A stretch of DNA of 64,000 nucleotides from Hypomesus transpacificus (lineage: Eukaryota > Chordata > Actinopteri > Osmeriformes > Osmeridae): positions 677,243 through 741,242 of the forward strand of contig NC_061076.1 in the NCBI RefSeq assembly GCF_021917145.1, given 5' to 3'. Made by a program: the position numbers and the translations under genes. This document shows, in pieces, positions 30,561 to 43,183 of the stretch. Each line of letters begins with the position of its first letter. The stretch's first letter is position 1. The notes beneath the pieces were generated by a model that saw nothing but the letters and a program-made list of their open reading frames with translations, was not told where the DNA came from and ran no database searches.

Positions 30561-30944
30561 AAATTAAGATGAAAGTAGAAATAAAGGTGAGAGAAGGAGA
30601 TAGGAGGTAGACCCCTTCATGTAGCAGAAGTTACTGATCAGTCAACAGAAGATGAATGCACTGAATCCACAGTTACTAAGTGCTCAAGAGGGGGAAAGGT
30701 CAAGGCGTTTTACTTCAGAAACCCTCAGATCAGAGAAGGTTGAGTGTTTTTCACAGGGCTGTAATCATAATATATATTGGGGGGACACATCATATTCAAA
30801 TCTGGTCAAAAAATCCCCCCAATATATTGATATAAAAAAATAAATAAGATATAAATGTTATATGCACACTCTGAAATTATCATAAAAGATGTAATCATAT
30901 TCATAACTAAATATAAAACATTTTCAGGGGGGGACCCTCAAACT

Positions 30945-31198
30945 CCCCAGCAGATTTTGTCCCCCCCAGTGTTGACTCCATGGCGATGGTCTTGGTTTGT
31001 CCCCCCCAGTGTTGACTCCATGGCGATGGTCTTGGTTTGTCCCCCCCAGTGTTGACTCCATGGCGATGGTCTTGGTTTGTCCCCCCCAGTGTTGACTCCA
31101 TGGCAATGGCCTTGGTTTGTCCCCCCCAGTGTTGACTCCATGGCGATGGCCTTGGTTTGTCCCCCCCAGTGTTGACTCCATGGCGATGGTCTTGGTTT
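30945..31198. repeat. Minisatellite, 40-bp unit, 6 copies
   Basis: TTTGTCCCCCCCAGTGTTGACTCCATGGCGATGGTCTTGG repeats six times behind mpst. The unit length shifts frame, so all three frames of the minus strand produce similar chimeric ORFs. Confidence 0.95.
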
Positions 31199-31204
31199 TT
31201 CACA

Positions 31205-32958
31205 GATTTGGGGAACCGCTGCTGTGTAAAAGGTGCTGGTCATAAAGAAGCACTAGGGTGAGTGGTGTGGTACAGGTAGTCCTAGATTATTCATACAGAG
31301 GATGTTGAGACCAATAACTTAAGTGGCACTTAAGCTTTAATTATTTCATGTTTCATTTACTATCCTCAAATGAAGAATATTGCATTTCAAATCAAACATT
31401 GTTGCAGACCTAAGTGCACTTTTTTAGTTGAAATGGCAACAGTTACATTGTGACTAATATTATGACGTGCAATACATTTCACAATAAAAACGAGTACGTT
31501 TTTAGACTAAATGTCCTGTCTTTTTTTTTAACTTATATTTAAACACGATTCTTTATTTGGAATATTGAATGTCACTTGCATAATAGTCTACTTGTATTGT
31601 TACATTTTATAAAGAATGTTATCTTTAAAACATTATGTAACCAATCCGTAATTAAATATCCGGCAAACGAATGCTTGGCCAGCATAGGCCAATATTATGG
31701 GAAATACAACAATGTGCAGTGCATTATTTCGGGAGTAGGCTACTGGACCATATATTCATAGTGGGTTATTTTATATCAGTAGACAATAACATTGTCATAT
31801 ATGGGCAGATCCCAGTGTAGTAGCTGACGCAGAACACATTTAGAACCAGTTCAATCCGGTTTCATGTTGGATTTTGGGGGTCTATCAATGTGCCTGATTT
31901 TTATGGTGTACTAATAATTCTGTTATTGTATTTTCGACCATGCTGTGTAATACGTAATTGTTGTTAATTGTAAGCGGTTTCTTCAGCACAGCAGATTGGC
32001 GTCCAAATCGAACGTATGTGGATGTTCAAGTCTCCATTTGAATGTAAAAAAAATATATATTGCTTTGTTAATTCGTCTATTGTGATTGATATATTTAATT
32101 TAAACACTTCAGATGTGCTCATTATACATTTTTGACGTAGCACTAAACGGAATAAAGTCGGCAGATTGTCAGAATGCCACAGCGACGATGGCCGAAAACG
32201 ACGTCAAAGACTTTCCAATGAAACGAATCTTAAAAGGTGCCCTGCGAGTTGCCTGGAGGTCCTGAGGAAATAAACAAATTGGGGTCCTTTTTTGATAGGC
32301 GAGATATCGTGGTGCTGGCTACGTGGAAACAGATACCGTGTCATTCAAAACCAAGCTGCAAATTGGACAAAATAAACATTACATCTGAGCTTGTTTGGGA
32401 TTTCGGCATTTCTGCTAGATAAACAAATTGTCACTTATCGGCAATTTAAGTGGTAGCTGTAATTTGACAGTCAAGAAAAGTGTTTAAAACCGTGTGGCAC
32501 TGGCTTTTGTTTTTAGCTTTAACAAGCTATCGACTATCGACGCTAGCTCTCACTGCTGCAAGAGAACAAGAACAACTGAGATCTACAAGCTTCCACTATT
32601 TCTGCCCAGTGTCAAGTTAATAAAGAGGTAAAACAAATAGCAGCATTATTAATTACAGAGACAATGAAAGTATTAATAAATGTGCAAGCTATGTTAGTTG
32701 ACTACGTTAGCTGCTACAAGTAGCCTACTTTCCTAACTTTAGCTTAGCATTTCCACCGTAGCTCGCTCATTAGCGACTAATGAGTTATGTGGACAATGCA
32801 TAACCTGTTTAGGACATACGGTTAGTGCTAATAATAATCAAAGAACAACATTGACATGGAATATCACTGTGTATTTTGGTATGGCCATCAAGTTAAAAAA
32901 CGTTACTTTCAGTTAATTGTTTTGCATTTTCACCACAGAGCGGCGTTAATGAGTAGCA
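31205..32958. other. Intergenic and ube2i 5'UTR
   Basis: No coding region is visible in 31205-32450. A probable non-coding first exon of ube2i ends at about 32627 with AAAGAG|GTAAAA. Coding starts in the next exon at 32959. Confidence 0.45.
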
Positions 32959-34602
<1,644 letters not shown>

Positions 34603-36020
34603 AGCTGGCCAGGCCCTTCACCTGACCTTCCTGAGGCTGGAAAGGCAGCACTCAAAGGACCACTCCAATAAACATCTACAGTTTCAGCATTTATTGTTTA
34701 CTACAGACCTTGGAAAGGGTTGTGATTTTTATGTAGGTATGTTGTAAAAATATTTAGGTCATGGAACAAGAATGTTGACAACCACAGAAAACAAAACCCT
34801 TGACCGTAAAACTACCGTTGCTTTTTTTACAGAAATGTCACCCCATATTAATTGGTAATTTGCAGAAAAATAATCACACATAGAATTAATATGATGTTAT
34901 TGTTCACAGTCTGGCATCATTTCTGCTCGTACATCCCCAAATATGATCATTGTTTCACATATTTGACTTTGATCTTACTTCTTGTTTTGGGAGCATTCAA
35001 GGTTGTATTTGGATTATTCAACTAAACTGGGTGACTGAATTAAGTGCACTTCATAGAGATAGAAGACCAGAGAGGTCAACCTCTGAAGACATGAGTGCAT
35101 GTACATATATAAATATTGAGAGTTGTGGAACCTATGTTTTATAATGTTTTAGCAAGTTGATACATGTGTGTGTGTGGTATTAAAAGTAATGAACTCAATT
35201 AAATGTATGATGTGAAATAAAATTGACAAGGGAACCGATTTGTTAGCCTGTTTTCAGTGTGAGAATGAGTTCTGGTGGACAAATGGGATGGAGAACAAAG
35301 TATTCAATGTGTTGCGTGACATGCAGGGCAACCACAAACTTGCTATGTGACGAGGCATCCCTCCATTTACTGAAACCTTTCAGGCTAATTGTGACATCAG
35401 TATCCTGGTAACGGTTCACCTCACGTTCATTGGTCGATGCGTGGGTCTACAAAAATCAATGATTTATTAAATTTGACCAACACTGAGGTAAGGTTTGAAG
35501 TGGAAAGAAGAGGCGTCGGCGCCGAATACAAATGTAAGTATACAATCCCAGACAACGGGGTACACTTCTTCTGTTGTTTGAATCAATTATTGTTGGAACT
35601 ACTTAAAACAATACATTCTTAACCCAGTCGACATACTGACACACTGATCTTGGGGGGGAAAAAGTCAAGTGATTTTATGGAACGTGTGCAAAAAAAACAG
35701 AGGCCGATGCAGCACATGGTCCGCTGCTGTTTTTGTTCGAGCTTCCATGGGAAATTCGCCAGAGGGCGGATTTTGCTAATAAGGCTTGAGTGCAGCATGA
35801 TAGTCTCATCCAGAATCTTTTTGGGTCATATTATAAATAGGCACAATAGGCTATGTACCCAAAATAGTACCGGACATGTTTTTGGGGGTGACAAGCTGGG
35901 TTTGAGTTCTTTGTTTATGCATCTGTGATATGACGGCTCTGCAAACACATAAAGGTGTGACATTGTTAACGATGCGCTAGAAAGTTGACACCTCCGCTTG
36001 TCGTGTTCTTAGTCGCTGCC
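34603..36020. other. ube2i 3'UTR and spacer
   Basis: The ube2i 3'UTR probably extends to about 35225, where AATAAA occurs near 35217. The rest, up to 36020, shows no gene. No strong repeats were seen. Confidence 0.45.
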
Positions 36021-36987
36021 ATGACCTCCCTTGACCAGTCAGAGACCGCAACAGACGACGCGAACCATGTAAATTGGAACTATCTATAAGCTATAGGTGC
36101 ATTGATTACAAATGTGTTAAGGTGTTTTTCCAGGTTGAAATGGGTGAGCAAGCCTGCGTGTGTAATTTTCAGGCGGTGAGGGGTACAGCGTGTTCCCCCT
36201 TTCTCGTGCTGCCTCATTACTCAGACACAGGGTCTACTTTCTCATCTGCACACTCGTCCTATCACAGCCTGGGACACTGTCTCCGCAGCAACATCTTCCC
36301 AGGTTGGTAATGATGATGAGGTGATGGTGCTGGGAAGAAACTCCATGACATGCTTTCATCACATCACAAACATCCACTGTTACTCAGTTAGGCTTGAAAT
36401 AACCATAGTTCAAGGCCTGTTTCACACATTGCTAGGTGTGCATCTAGTAGAATTCACACATACATTTCCTTTGGGATTAATAAAGTGAACTGAATAGAAT
36501 ATTGATCCTGTGAATGTTCTGTTCCTCTTCCCTGTCTCCACGTTTGCTCTCCTTTGTGTCTGCCAGGGGCTCCTCTGGAGTGGAAGTCTCTGGTTCAGGA
36601 GTCTTACATCCTGCACCCCCTGGCCCCCCCTCCTCCAGACCCACCACGCTGGTACGGCCGCAGGACTGACGACCTGGGTGTGTAGCAGGGCCTGACCATA
36701 TAGCTACTCCTGGCTAAGTACAAAGGAGGAACATTTGAAACACTTAGCCCACTGATGTTCTAGCTTTAGCCAAAGCATATGCGTTTAAAACGCTTGAAGA
36801 AAAAACTTTTTTTTTCTGATTTTATCAAAACACAATTCACAAAACTACATACCCAAAACACCTCATACAGAATATCCTGCTAAATTAAGCACTGCAGAAA
36901 CGCTTATCAAAATCAAACTTTGGCACCAAATAGCTTTTTGTTGAATACAGTAAACATAAAAGAACATTTAGGACACAACATTAAGAT

Positions 36988-37022
<35 letters not shown>

Positions 37023-39223
37023 ATCTATGCCCATGGCCCTCCCTCTTAGAATGAACAATTATCAAATACACAGACATATATATATATGTACAGATTACAG
37101 ATCAAAGAAACATAGTCATACATAATCATCACATAAAATATACAGTTACAACATTTCCATAACTATTAATCTAGCTTGCGAACAAATGGTGAATTGTCTT
37201 TTGTAAGTTTGCGAGATTGGACAGAGATCTGATGTTTGGTGGTAGGGTGTTCCAAAGATTGACAGCACAGTAGAGAAAGGTTCTCTCTTTGGAGTTTGCT
37301 TTTGGTTTAGGTAATTTGAAACGGTAGGAATTGGATAATCTAGTTGAATATGTGTGGGTTGAATTGATGGGAACCATGGAACTCTAAATGTTTTGGGGCT
37401 CATGACTGACAAGTATTCTAAAGAACATATTCAATGTACTGATGGCGAATCTATCTCTTACCATGGGCCAACCCAGATCCAGGGGCATCTGTCTACGGAG
37501 CATTTCAACAACAATCTGAAGGCTCTGTTCTGTACTACTTGGAGCAGGGCCGTACGCAGGCCCCAAAAAATACTGAGGTCATGAGTCAGAACTTCTAGGC
37601 GGGTTCGGGGGCATGCTCCCCCGGATTTTTTTTAAATTACATTATTTAAATATGGCCATTTTCTCTTATTGAGTCTTAAGGAGCAAAAACATCATCATTA
37701 TGACATTTGAATATGGGGCGGTGTGGAGCTTTTGAAATTTTGAGGTAAACATGGGGCATTCTGAGGCTTTTTGAAGGACCTTTATGGGACTCATGAAGTA
37801 AGGGCAAGTTACCACAATTTTTTTTAAATTATTATTATATGGCAACAACGGTACGAGCGTTTTGATTGGATAACGGGTAGTCACCCCAGCGTGTTGCCCT
37901 CCTCGCCGGTCAATACGGATCCGTATTGCCCTCTGACGTCAGCTTCAAAATGAGCGATATCGACGAGTCAGCTGCTGAGTTTTACTATCCAGATGATGCT
38001 GAAAAGCTTTGTCATCGAAAGTGAGGATGAAGACCAGACTCTTTGAATCACTTGTGTCGTTATTTTGTGATGAAATTAAAGCCATTTTAGCAGAACCATG
38101 TTGTCCGCTTTCTATCAAAAGTAATGAGTTGCTTGGCAACACATGAAACACACCGTGAGAAGACTTAAGAGCTAGCTACAATTAGCCTAAAGGTACCATT
38201 TATTTTCGTTTACAAAATGAAAAGAATCTAAAATTGCCATATAATAAACTACTTACTAACCTCGACCGTTCGGTCATGCCGGGAAATATCAAACTGAGGC
38301 TGGAACGTATCGACCGAGCGATAGCGAGTCAGTTTGATATTTCCCAATTGCCACTGAATTTCATTTTCAATCAATCACATCAATGACATATCATATCAAT
38401 CGCAAAATGAATGTTGATTCATGTATAAAATCACGTTACGGTTTGTGGGAGACCAAGATCATCGTCCTGCAGTCAGTTTCACGTGTACTTTATTTTGAGT
38501 TTATATACCACGATTTAAGCAAAAAAAAAACAGAAATACGAAAAAAAATACCGAGGACACGACCTCGGTGTCCTCAATGGTAGTTACGGCCCTGACTTGG
38601 AGCTTACGAGTGTTTGACTCAGACATGTTTGCTGGAGCTGGTAAACAGTACTGTGCTACTGATAAGACAAGTGCACATACGACAACCTTACAGACTTCAT
38701 AAGACATGGTCATAAGACATGCGTGCCTTCTCACAAGGGCGATGGTCCTGGATTGTTTAGCAACAATACGATTGACATTCAAATTCCATGTAAGTGATGT
38801 GTAGCCCCAACAAAACTGTCTCTCTCACCTGTTCAATACTTTCAGTTTCAGTTCCTATAACCAAATTCAGTGAAGTGGAATGTAGGAGAGACCATTTTTG
38901 AGGAGATCCAAAAAGCATGCACTTAGCCTTCAAAACATTCATTGTTTTTTACCCATTCTAAAATCTTATTGAGGTCAGGCTGCAAAACAGCAGCAATCTC
39001 AGCTAAGGATATTGACATTCTTGGTCCAGTTCATGTGGTGCTTCTAAATCTGAATTTCTACATGAATAAATCCTAACCCTGAAGAACCATGGGTGTATTA
39101 GTGGAAGTGAAGCACTGTGAGCTGCTTTCTTGTGTTTCCCCTGTAGTGAGATGGACCGAGAGGAACATCGTGAACCAGAAGCTGAACAAGGCCCTACAGC
39201 AGATGGAGAGAAAGGGCAAATGA
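36021..39223 (+). CDS. cimip4: CIMIP4/TEX33-like ciliary microtubule protein
   Basis: Four exons (36021-36068, 36134-36302, 36567-36677, 39147-39223) join in phase and encode 134 aa. The best-conserved part is PLEWKSLVQESYILHPL, then PPDPPRWYGRRTDDL followed by RWTERNIVNQKLNKALQQMERKGK at the end. This resembles the C-terminal part of TEX33/CIMIP4, reported as a sperm/ciliary microtubule inner protein. Human CIMIP4 is adjacent to TST-MPST, matching this position. The protein is shorter than the human one, so the N-terminus may be reduced, or a 5' exon missed. The last intron is 2.5 kb and holds nested transposons. Identity rests on memory of the family and on synteny. Confidence 0.6.
36991..37020. 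repeat. Poly-G tract
   Basis: A pure G run of about 30 bases lies in the last intron of the cimip4-like gene. Its length may be set by sequencing limits. Confidence 0.9.
37150..37544 (-). mobile_element. LINE 3' part (CR1/L2-like), split by a DNA transposon
   Basis: On the minus strand it reads RTFLYCAVNLWNTLPPNIRSLSNLANL, the C-terminal end of a CR1/L2-type reverse transcriptase. Upstream of it, a related part begins at 38603 beyond the inserted element. Frames are broken. Confidence 0.75.
37545..38594. mobile_element. hAT-type non-autonomous DNA transposon, 1050 bp, with 8-bp TSD
   Basis: The element starts CAGGGCCGTACG and ends TTACGGCCCTG, giving 10-bp terminal inverted repeats (CAGGGCCGTA/TACGGCCCTG). 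It is flanked by a perfect 8-bp duplication, ACTTGGAG (37537-37544 and 38595-38602). Ends beginning CAGGG with an 8-bp duplication are the mark of hAT elements. No transposase is encoded. Inside are a perfect 17-bp inverted repeat (38281-38297 with 38329-38345) and an 18-bp palindrome (37911-37928). It inserted into a LINE. Confidence 0.88.
38603..39010 (-). mobile_element. LINE 5' portion of the split copy
   Basis: The minus strand gives NVLKAKCMLFGSPQK, ETVLLGLHI and related pieces, typical of the RT and downstream part of a CR1/L2-like LINE. With 37150-37544 it formed one copy before the hAT-type insertion. It is broken by frame changes. Confidence 0.7.
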
Positions 39224-39884
39224 AGTTCCTGGTCTCAGCACCCGACCACAGAGTGCTCATTCTTAGTGACAAGTCCCTATTACAGCTCGACACACCCAAC
39301 CACCTCTTAGTGCTGCTGCATTTCACTAAGTCACAGGATTCAAAACAACCTTTTAACACAGGCATGCCTACACATCACTGTAACCAACCATTCACTCATA
39401 CATCGTGTAAAAAAATATACATTCGTGGAAGATGAAATATCCCTGGATGAATAAAGTTGTTGGAAACATCCACGTTGCAAGTTGTCAACTGTTTAGTTGA
39501 CAAACTGTCAACACCGCTGAGGAGTCCGAGCAGATGAAAGTCACTCTTTTTTAATAACTTCAATGTAAAACTGGAACGAGGAATATGAAATAACACCAGT
39601 TCCATGCCACAACTCTGATTCATAGAGGAAATAACAACATAACTAAAACAATGACATAAAAAGGGAATTATTCTTATACCTGACAGTTCCCCTGTGGAAG
39701 TGACAGAGTAATGTAAACTGATAACATCACAGACGTGGTTTAAGCAAAAACCACTGAAACTAGCTTTTAACCTTAATCTCCTGACAAGTCAGACATAAAA
39801 AAGATCTCTTAATCGTCGCCTCGCTGTGGGGAAGGATGAAAGTATTCACAAGCAGGGAGACAACTCACCTCAACCATGCTCTTC

Positions 39885-40285
39885 TCTCTGTTCTCCTGTC
39901 TGTCTCTGTCTGTCTCTGTCTGTTCTCTGTCTGTTCTCTGTCTGTTTTCTGTCTGTTCTCTCTCTGTTCTCTGTCTGTTCTCTGTCTGTTCTCTCTCTGT
40001 TCTCTGTCTGTTCTCCTGTCTGTTTTCTGTCGGTTCTCTGTCTGTTCTCTGTCTGTTCTCCTGTCTGTTTTCTGTCTGTTTTCTGTCTGTTCTCCTGTCT
40101 GTTCTCCTGTCTGTCTCTGTCTGTCTCTGTCTGTTCTCTGTCTGTTCTCTGTCTGTTCTCCTGTCTGTCTCTGTCTGTTCTCTGTCTGTTCTCTGTCTGT
40201 TCTCTGTCTGTTCTCCTGTCTGTTTTTCTGTCTGTTTTCTGTCTGTTCTCTGTCTGTTCTCCTGTCTGTTCTCTGTTCTCCACCA
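39885..40285. repeat. TCTGTTCTC / TGTCTGTCTC repeat block
   Basis: About 400 bp of interleaved CTGTCTGTTCTCT and CTGTCTGTCTC units. All frames are open on both strands. Confidence 0.95.
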
Positions 40286-40989
40286 GATCACTGACAGACA
40301 TAACGGGCCCTGTTAGGAAAGTTTGATACTGAGCTTGCTCTGTATAGTCTTTCGCAAATGTTATATTCTTCTCTGTGTGAACTTTTATTTGCGATCTGGC
40401 TTTGTCTTATGTTCTGTCTCCTGATTGAGGTAAAACCTGCTACAATCTGGCCTGTTTGGCTACCTGATGAAATCATCGTCTCTGCTGGAAGAGAGCGAGG
40501 GAACACCTGTTTGCATGGCCAAGCAACGCTTTCAATGGGATTTTGAGACTAAATGGTGCATTCTTTAGCATGGAAGAGCCAGTTGAAAATCACACAGGGT
40601 TCAGGGTCAGAGCTGAGCAAAGTATCAAGATTCCCGCTAAAACGAATGGGTTGCATTTAGAACAACTAGCCTACAACAGACGACTCGTCACCCCCTCCCT
40701 TTCATACCACAACCCCCAGCCCCCCCCTCTGTGCTTCTGTGGTCGGAACAGAAATGTTGTTTTCTTGTTTCTTCAGTACACACAACTCGTTCACACTTCC
40801 CCACCAGACCACAGGCTCTGACCTTTCAACACGCATCTCATACACATCACCTGAGATACGCAATTCTCCCTCACACACAAACATACACTTCCTTGCACAC
40901 ACACACACACACACTCATCCTTCACGTGTAGCACTTTCCCCGGCAGGCGAGCAGCCCCTGGCAGCCCCCACCGAGCTGCTGTTGCGACA

Positions 40990-41190
40990 CAACGCCTAAC
41001 CCTTCACTACGCCTAACCCTTCACTACGCCTAACCCTTCACTACGCCTAACCCTTCACTACGCCTAACCCTTCACTACGCCTAACCCTTCACTACGCCTA
41101 ACCCTTCACTACGCCTAACCCTTCAATACGCCTAACCCTTCACTACGCCTAACCCTTCACTACGCCTAACCCTTCAATACGCCTAACCCT
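40990..41190. repeat. 17-bp minisatellite containing TAACCC
   Basis: CGCCTAACCCTTCACTA repeats about twelve times. The TAACCC word recalls telomeric repeats but the 17-bp unit is different. Confidence 0.92.
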
Positions 41191-43183
41191 TCCAAGAAGG
41201 TTTGGTTTGACAAACAAGCAACTCAGGAGGCGAGGGTTGCGCAATGCCCCCCTTAAAGTGCAAGGTGGATGGGGCGTGAGGGGACATGTGCAGGAGCAGG
41301 CCTGCTGCAGGGGGGTTAGGAGGCGGGAGGCCTTTAGACTCTTCTGGGCTGCAGTTCTCTCCTCACAGTTACTCCTGCTGCTTGAACTCGACAAGATGAA
41401 ACATCGATGTTCGTCATACTAAAAGGAATGATGCGTGACATGGAGAATCTGTGGCCGCTGGTTCTAGTGAATACATGAGTGATTCACTGATGTCCCGCAA
41501 CACAAGAGAGATGGGAACCAAACGGTGCTTGTGTGAGGTCACTTCTGTTTCTGTCTTTTCTTTGTTATGGACACAATCACAAATACACTCAAACACACAC
41601 ACAATCTAGGCTCTGAAGCCAGCGCTATGTGTTCCTGCTCCTGTGTCAACTCACTCTCCCTTTTTGGACATGACAGAGGTTTCCATGGCCTCAGCTATGT
41701 CTGGTCATTCAGATAAACTGATCTAAATTTGATATGTAGACTTCACTTTGACAATGTTGAAGAGTTAGCTCGGGCTCAGTGTTTGACTCATACAGGATGT
41801 GGTACATCTGATAGTGCTCGCTCTCTCTCTCCCCCCCCCCCCCTCTCTCTCTCTCTCTCGCTCTATTTTTACCTTGACGTGTGATGGGCCCCTTGGACGC
41901 TAAGTCACTTCATCTGTGTTGTAGAAGATCGGCGGCTAGAAGTTGTTCTTTTTCTACTCTCCTCATACTGGGCGGTTTCCTGCTAACACCAGCCCCAGGA
42001 AAGCTGTCACTCTGAAATGTCACTGGGCACTTCAATCCAGAAGGGGCGAAACAGAAAGAGAGAGACATATCTACCTGAGATACAGGAAGAGGAGAGAGCA
42101 TCTAGTTAACCAGTCAGATAGAGGAAGAGCAGAATGATCTCTGGTGCACACCTGAACTGACCAGGAGGTTGACCGACAGGGTGAGATTACCATCAGTTAG
42201 GGTTCCTATCTGTGTCTGTATGGCACAGTACTAGGGTTAAGGCCTGCAGAACACTGTTACCATGACTTAGTTATGCTGCAACATTTGTTTTATTTATTTA
42301 ATGTGTATAATTTTGCAGGAAATGTTTAGTATTGCTGCATCCTGCTGTAATTCGATATTTTGGTAGTTGACGGTGTGACAGGTATTTAAGGATTGCGTTT
42401 GGAGCTTGTCTGGTGTGACAGGCATTGTCTGGTGTGACAGGTATTTAAGGATTGCGTTTGGAGCTTGTCTGGTTTGTAGACTCTGTGTTCCCATCCTGCT
42501 CGGTGGGTTCTGGAGGGTTTCTTGGTGCTTATTTGCACGTGTGACTGATGATGTGACATGTGTGACTGATGATGTGACATGTGTGACTGATGATGTGACA
42601 TGTGTCAGTCATTTTGGAGGAAGCCGGTCCTCTCATTTCAGTACAAGATGGAAAACCACGACCAACTGTCGAGTCATTGGAGAAACAGACTCTCACACGA
42701 CTTTAAAAGGCCATTCAATGAGGTCCTATGTGATTTTATCAGCACTTGCAAGACATTTTTGATTACCAGACCCTGTTATGGTTCAAGATAGATATACATA
42801 TAATATCAAATAATATTTGATTGTAATCTATTCTGTTTTTATATGAAATTACCAGTTTGACTGTGCTATAGTGGTCCATAGAATGTCAGCATCTACAGTC
42901 CATGTGTAAAGTTTGCTATGGTAACAGAGGCTGTTAGTGGTTTAAGTGTTTCCATATCCTTAACCCACTCAAACTGTGTGATTGCAAAACCTTTTGTCAG
43001 AGGGGCTTATCAGTGCAGCTATGGTGATGCAGTCAGTGGTTTGGTTCAATGCACCATTTGCAGACTCAGCAGACATATCAAACAACATGATGTTGTTTAA
43101 TCATTTATTGTGTTCTGTGTGACGTTATTAGTTCTATGTTATAATATTCTGTGTGTATGCTGTCCTTCCAGCCTGCAGCAGTG

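Larger units (their letters stand above)
39224..43183. other. Spacer rich in tandem repeats before il2rb
   Basis: AATAAA near 39450 probably ends the cimip4-like mRNA. Beyond it the stretch holds the repeats at 39885-40285 and 40995-41190 and (CT)n/poly-C near 41818-41860. It also holds a duplicated 50-bp segment near 42378-42474 (GACAGGTATTTAAGGATTGC in each copy) and an 18-bp repeat at 42538-42606. I see no coding region. The end (from about 43130) leads into the il2rb signal-peptide exon. Confidence 0.45.

Noticed and set aside
39809-40326. Long Cys/Leu/Ser and ENRQRTD ORFs on both strands
   Set aside because: TCTGTTCTC repeat block.
40990-41190. Telomere-like TAACCC repeats
   Set aside because: The unit is 17 bp, CGCCTAACCCTTCACTA, not the TTAGGG hexamer; an ordinary minisatellite.
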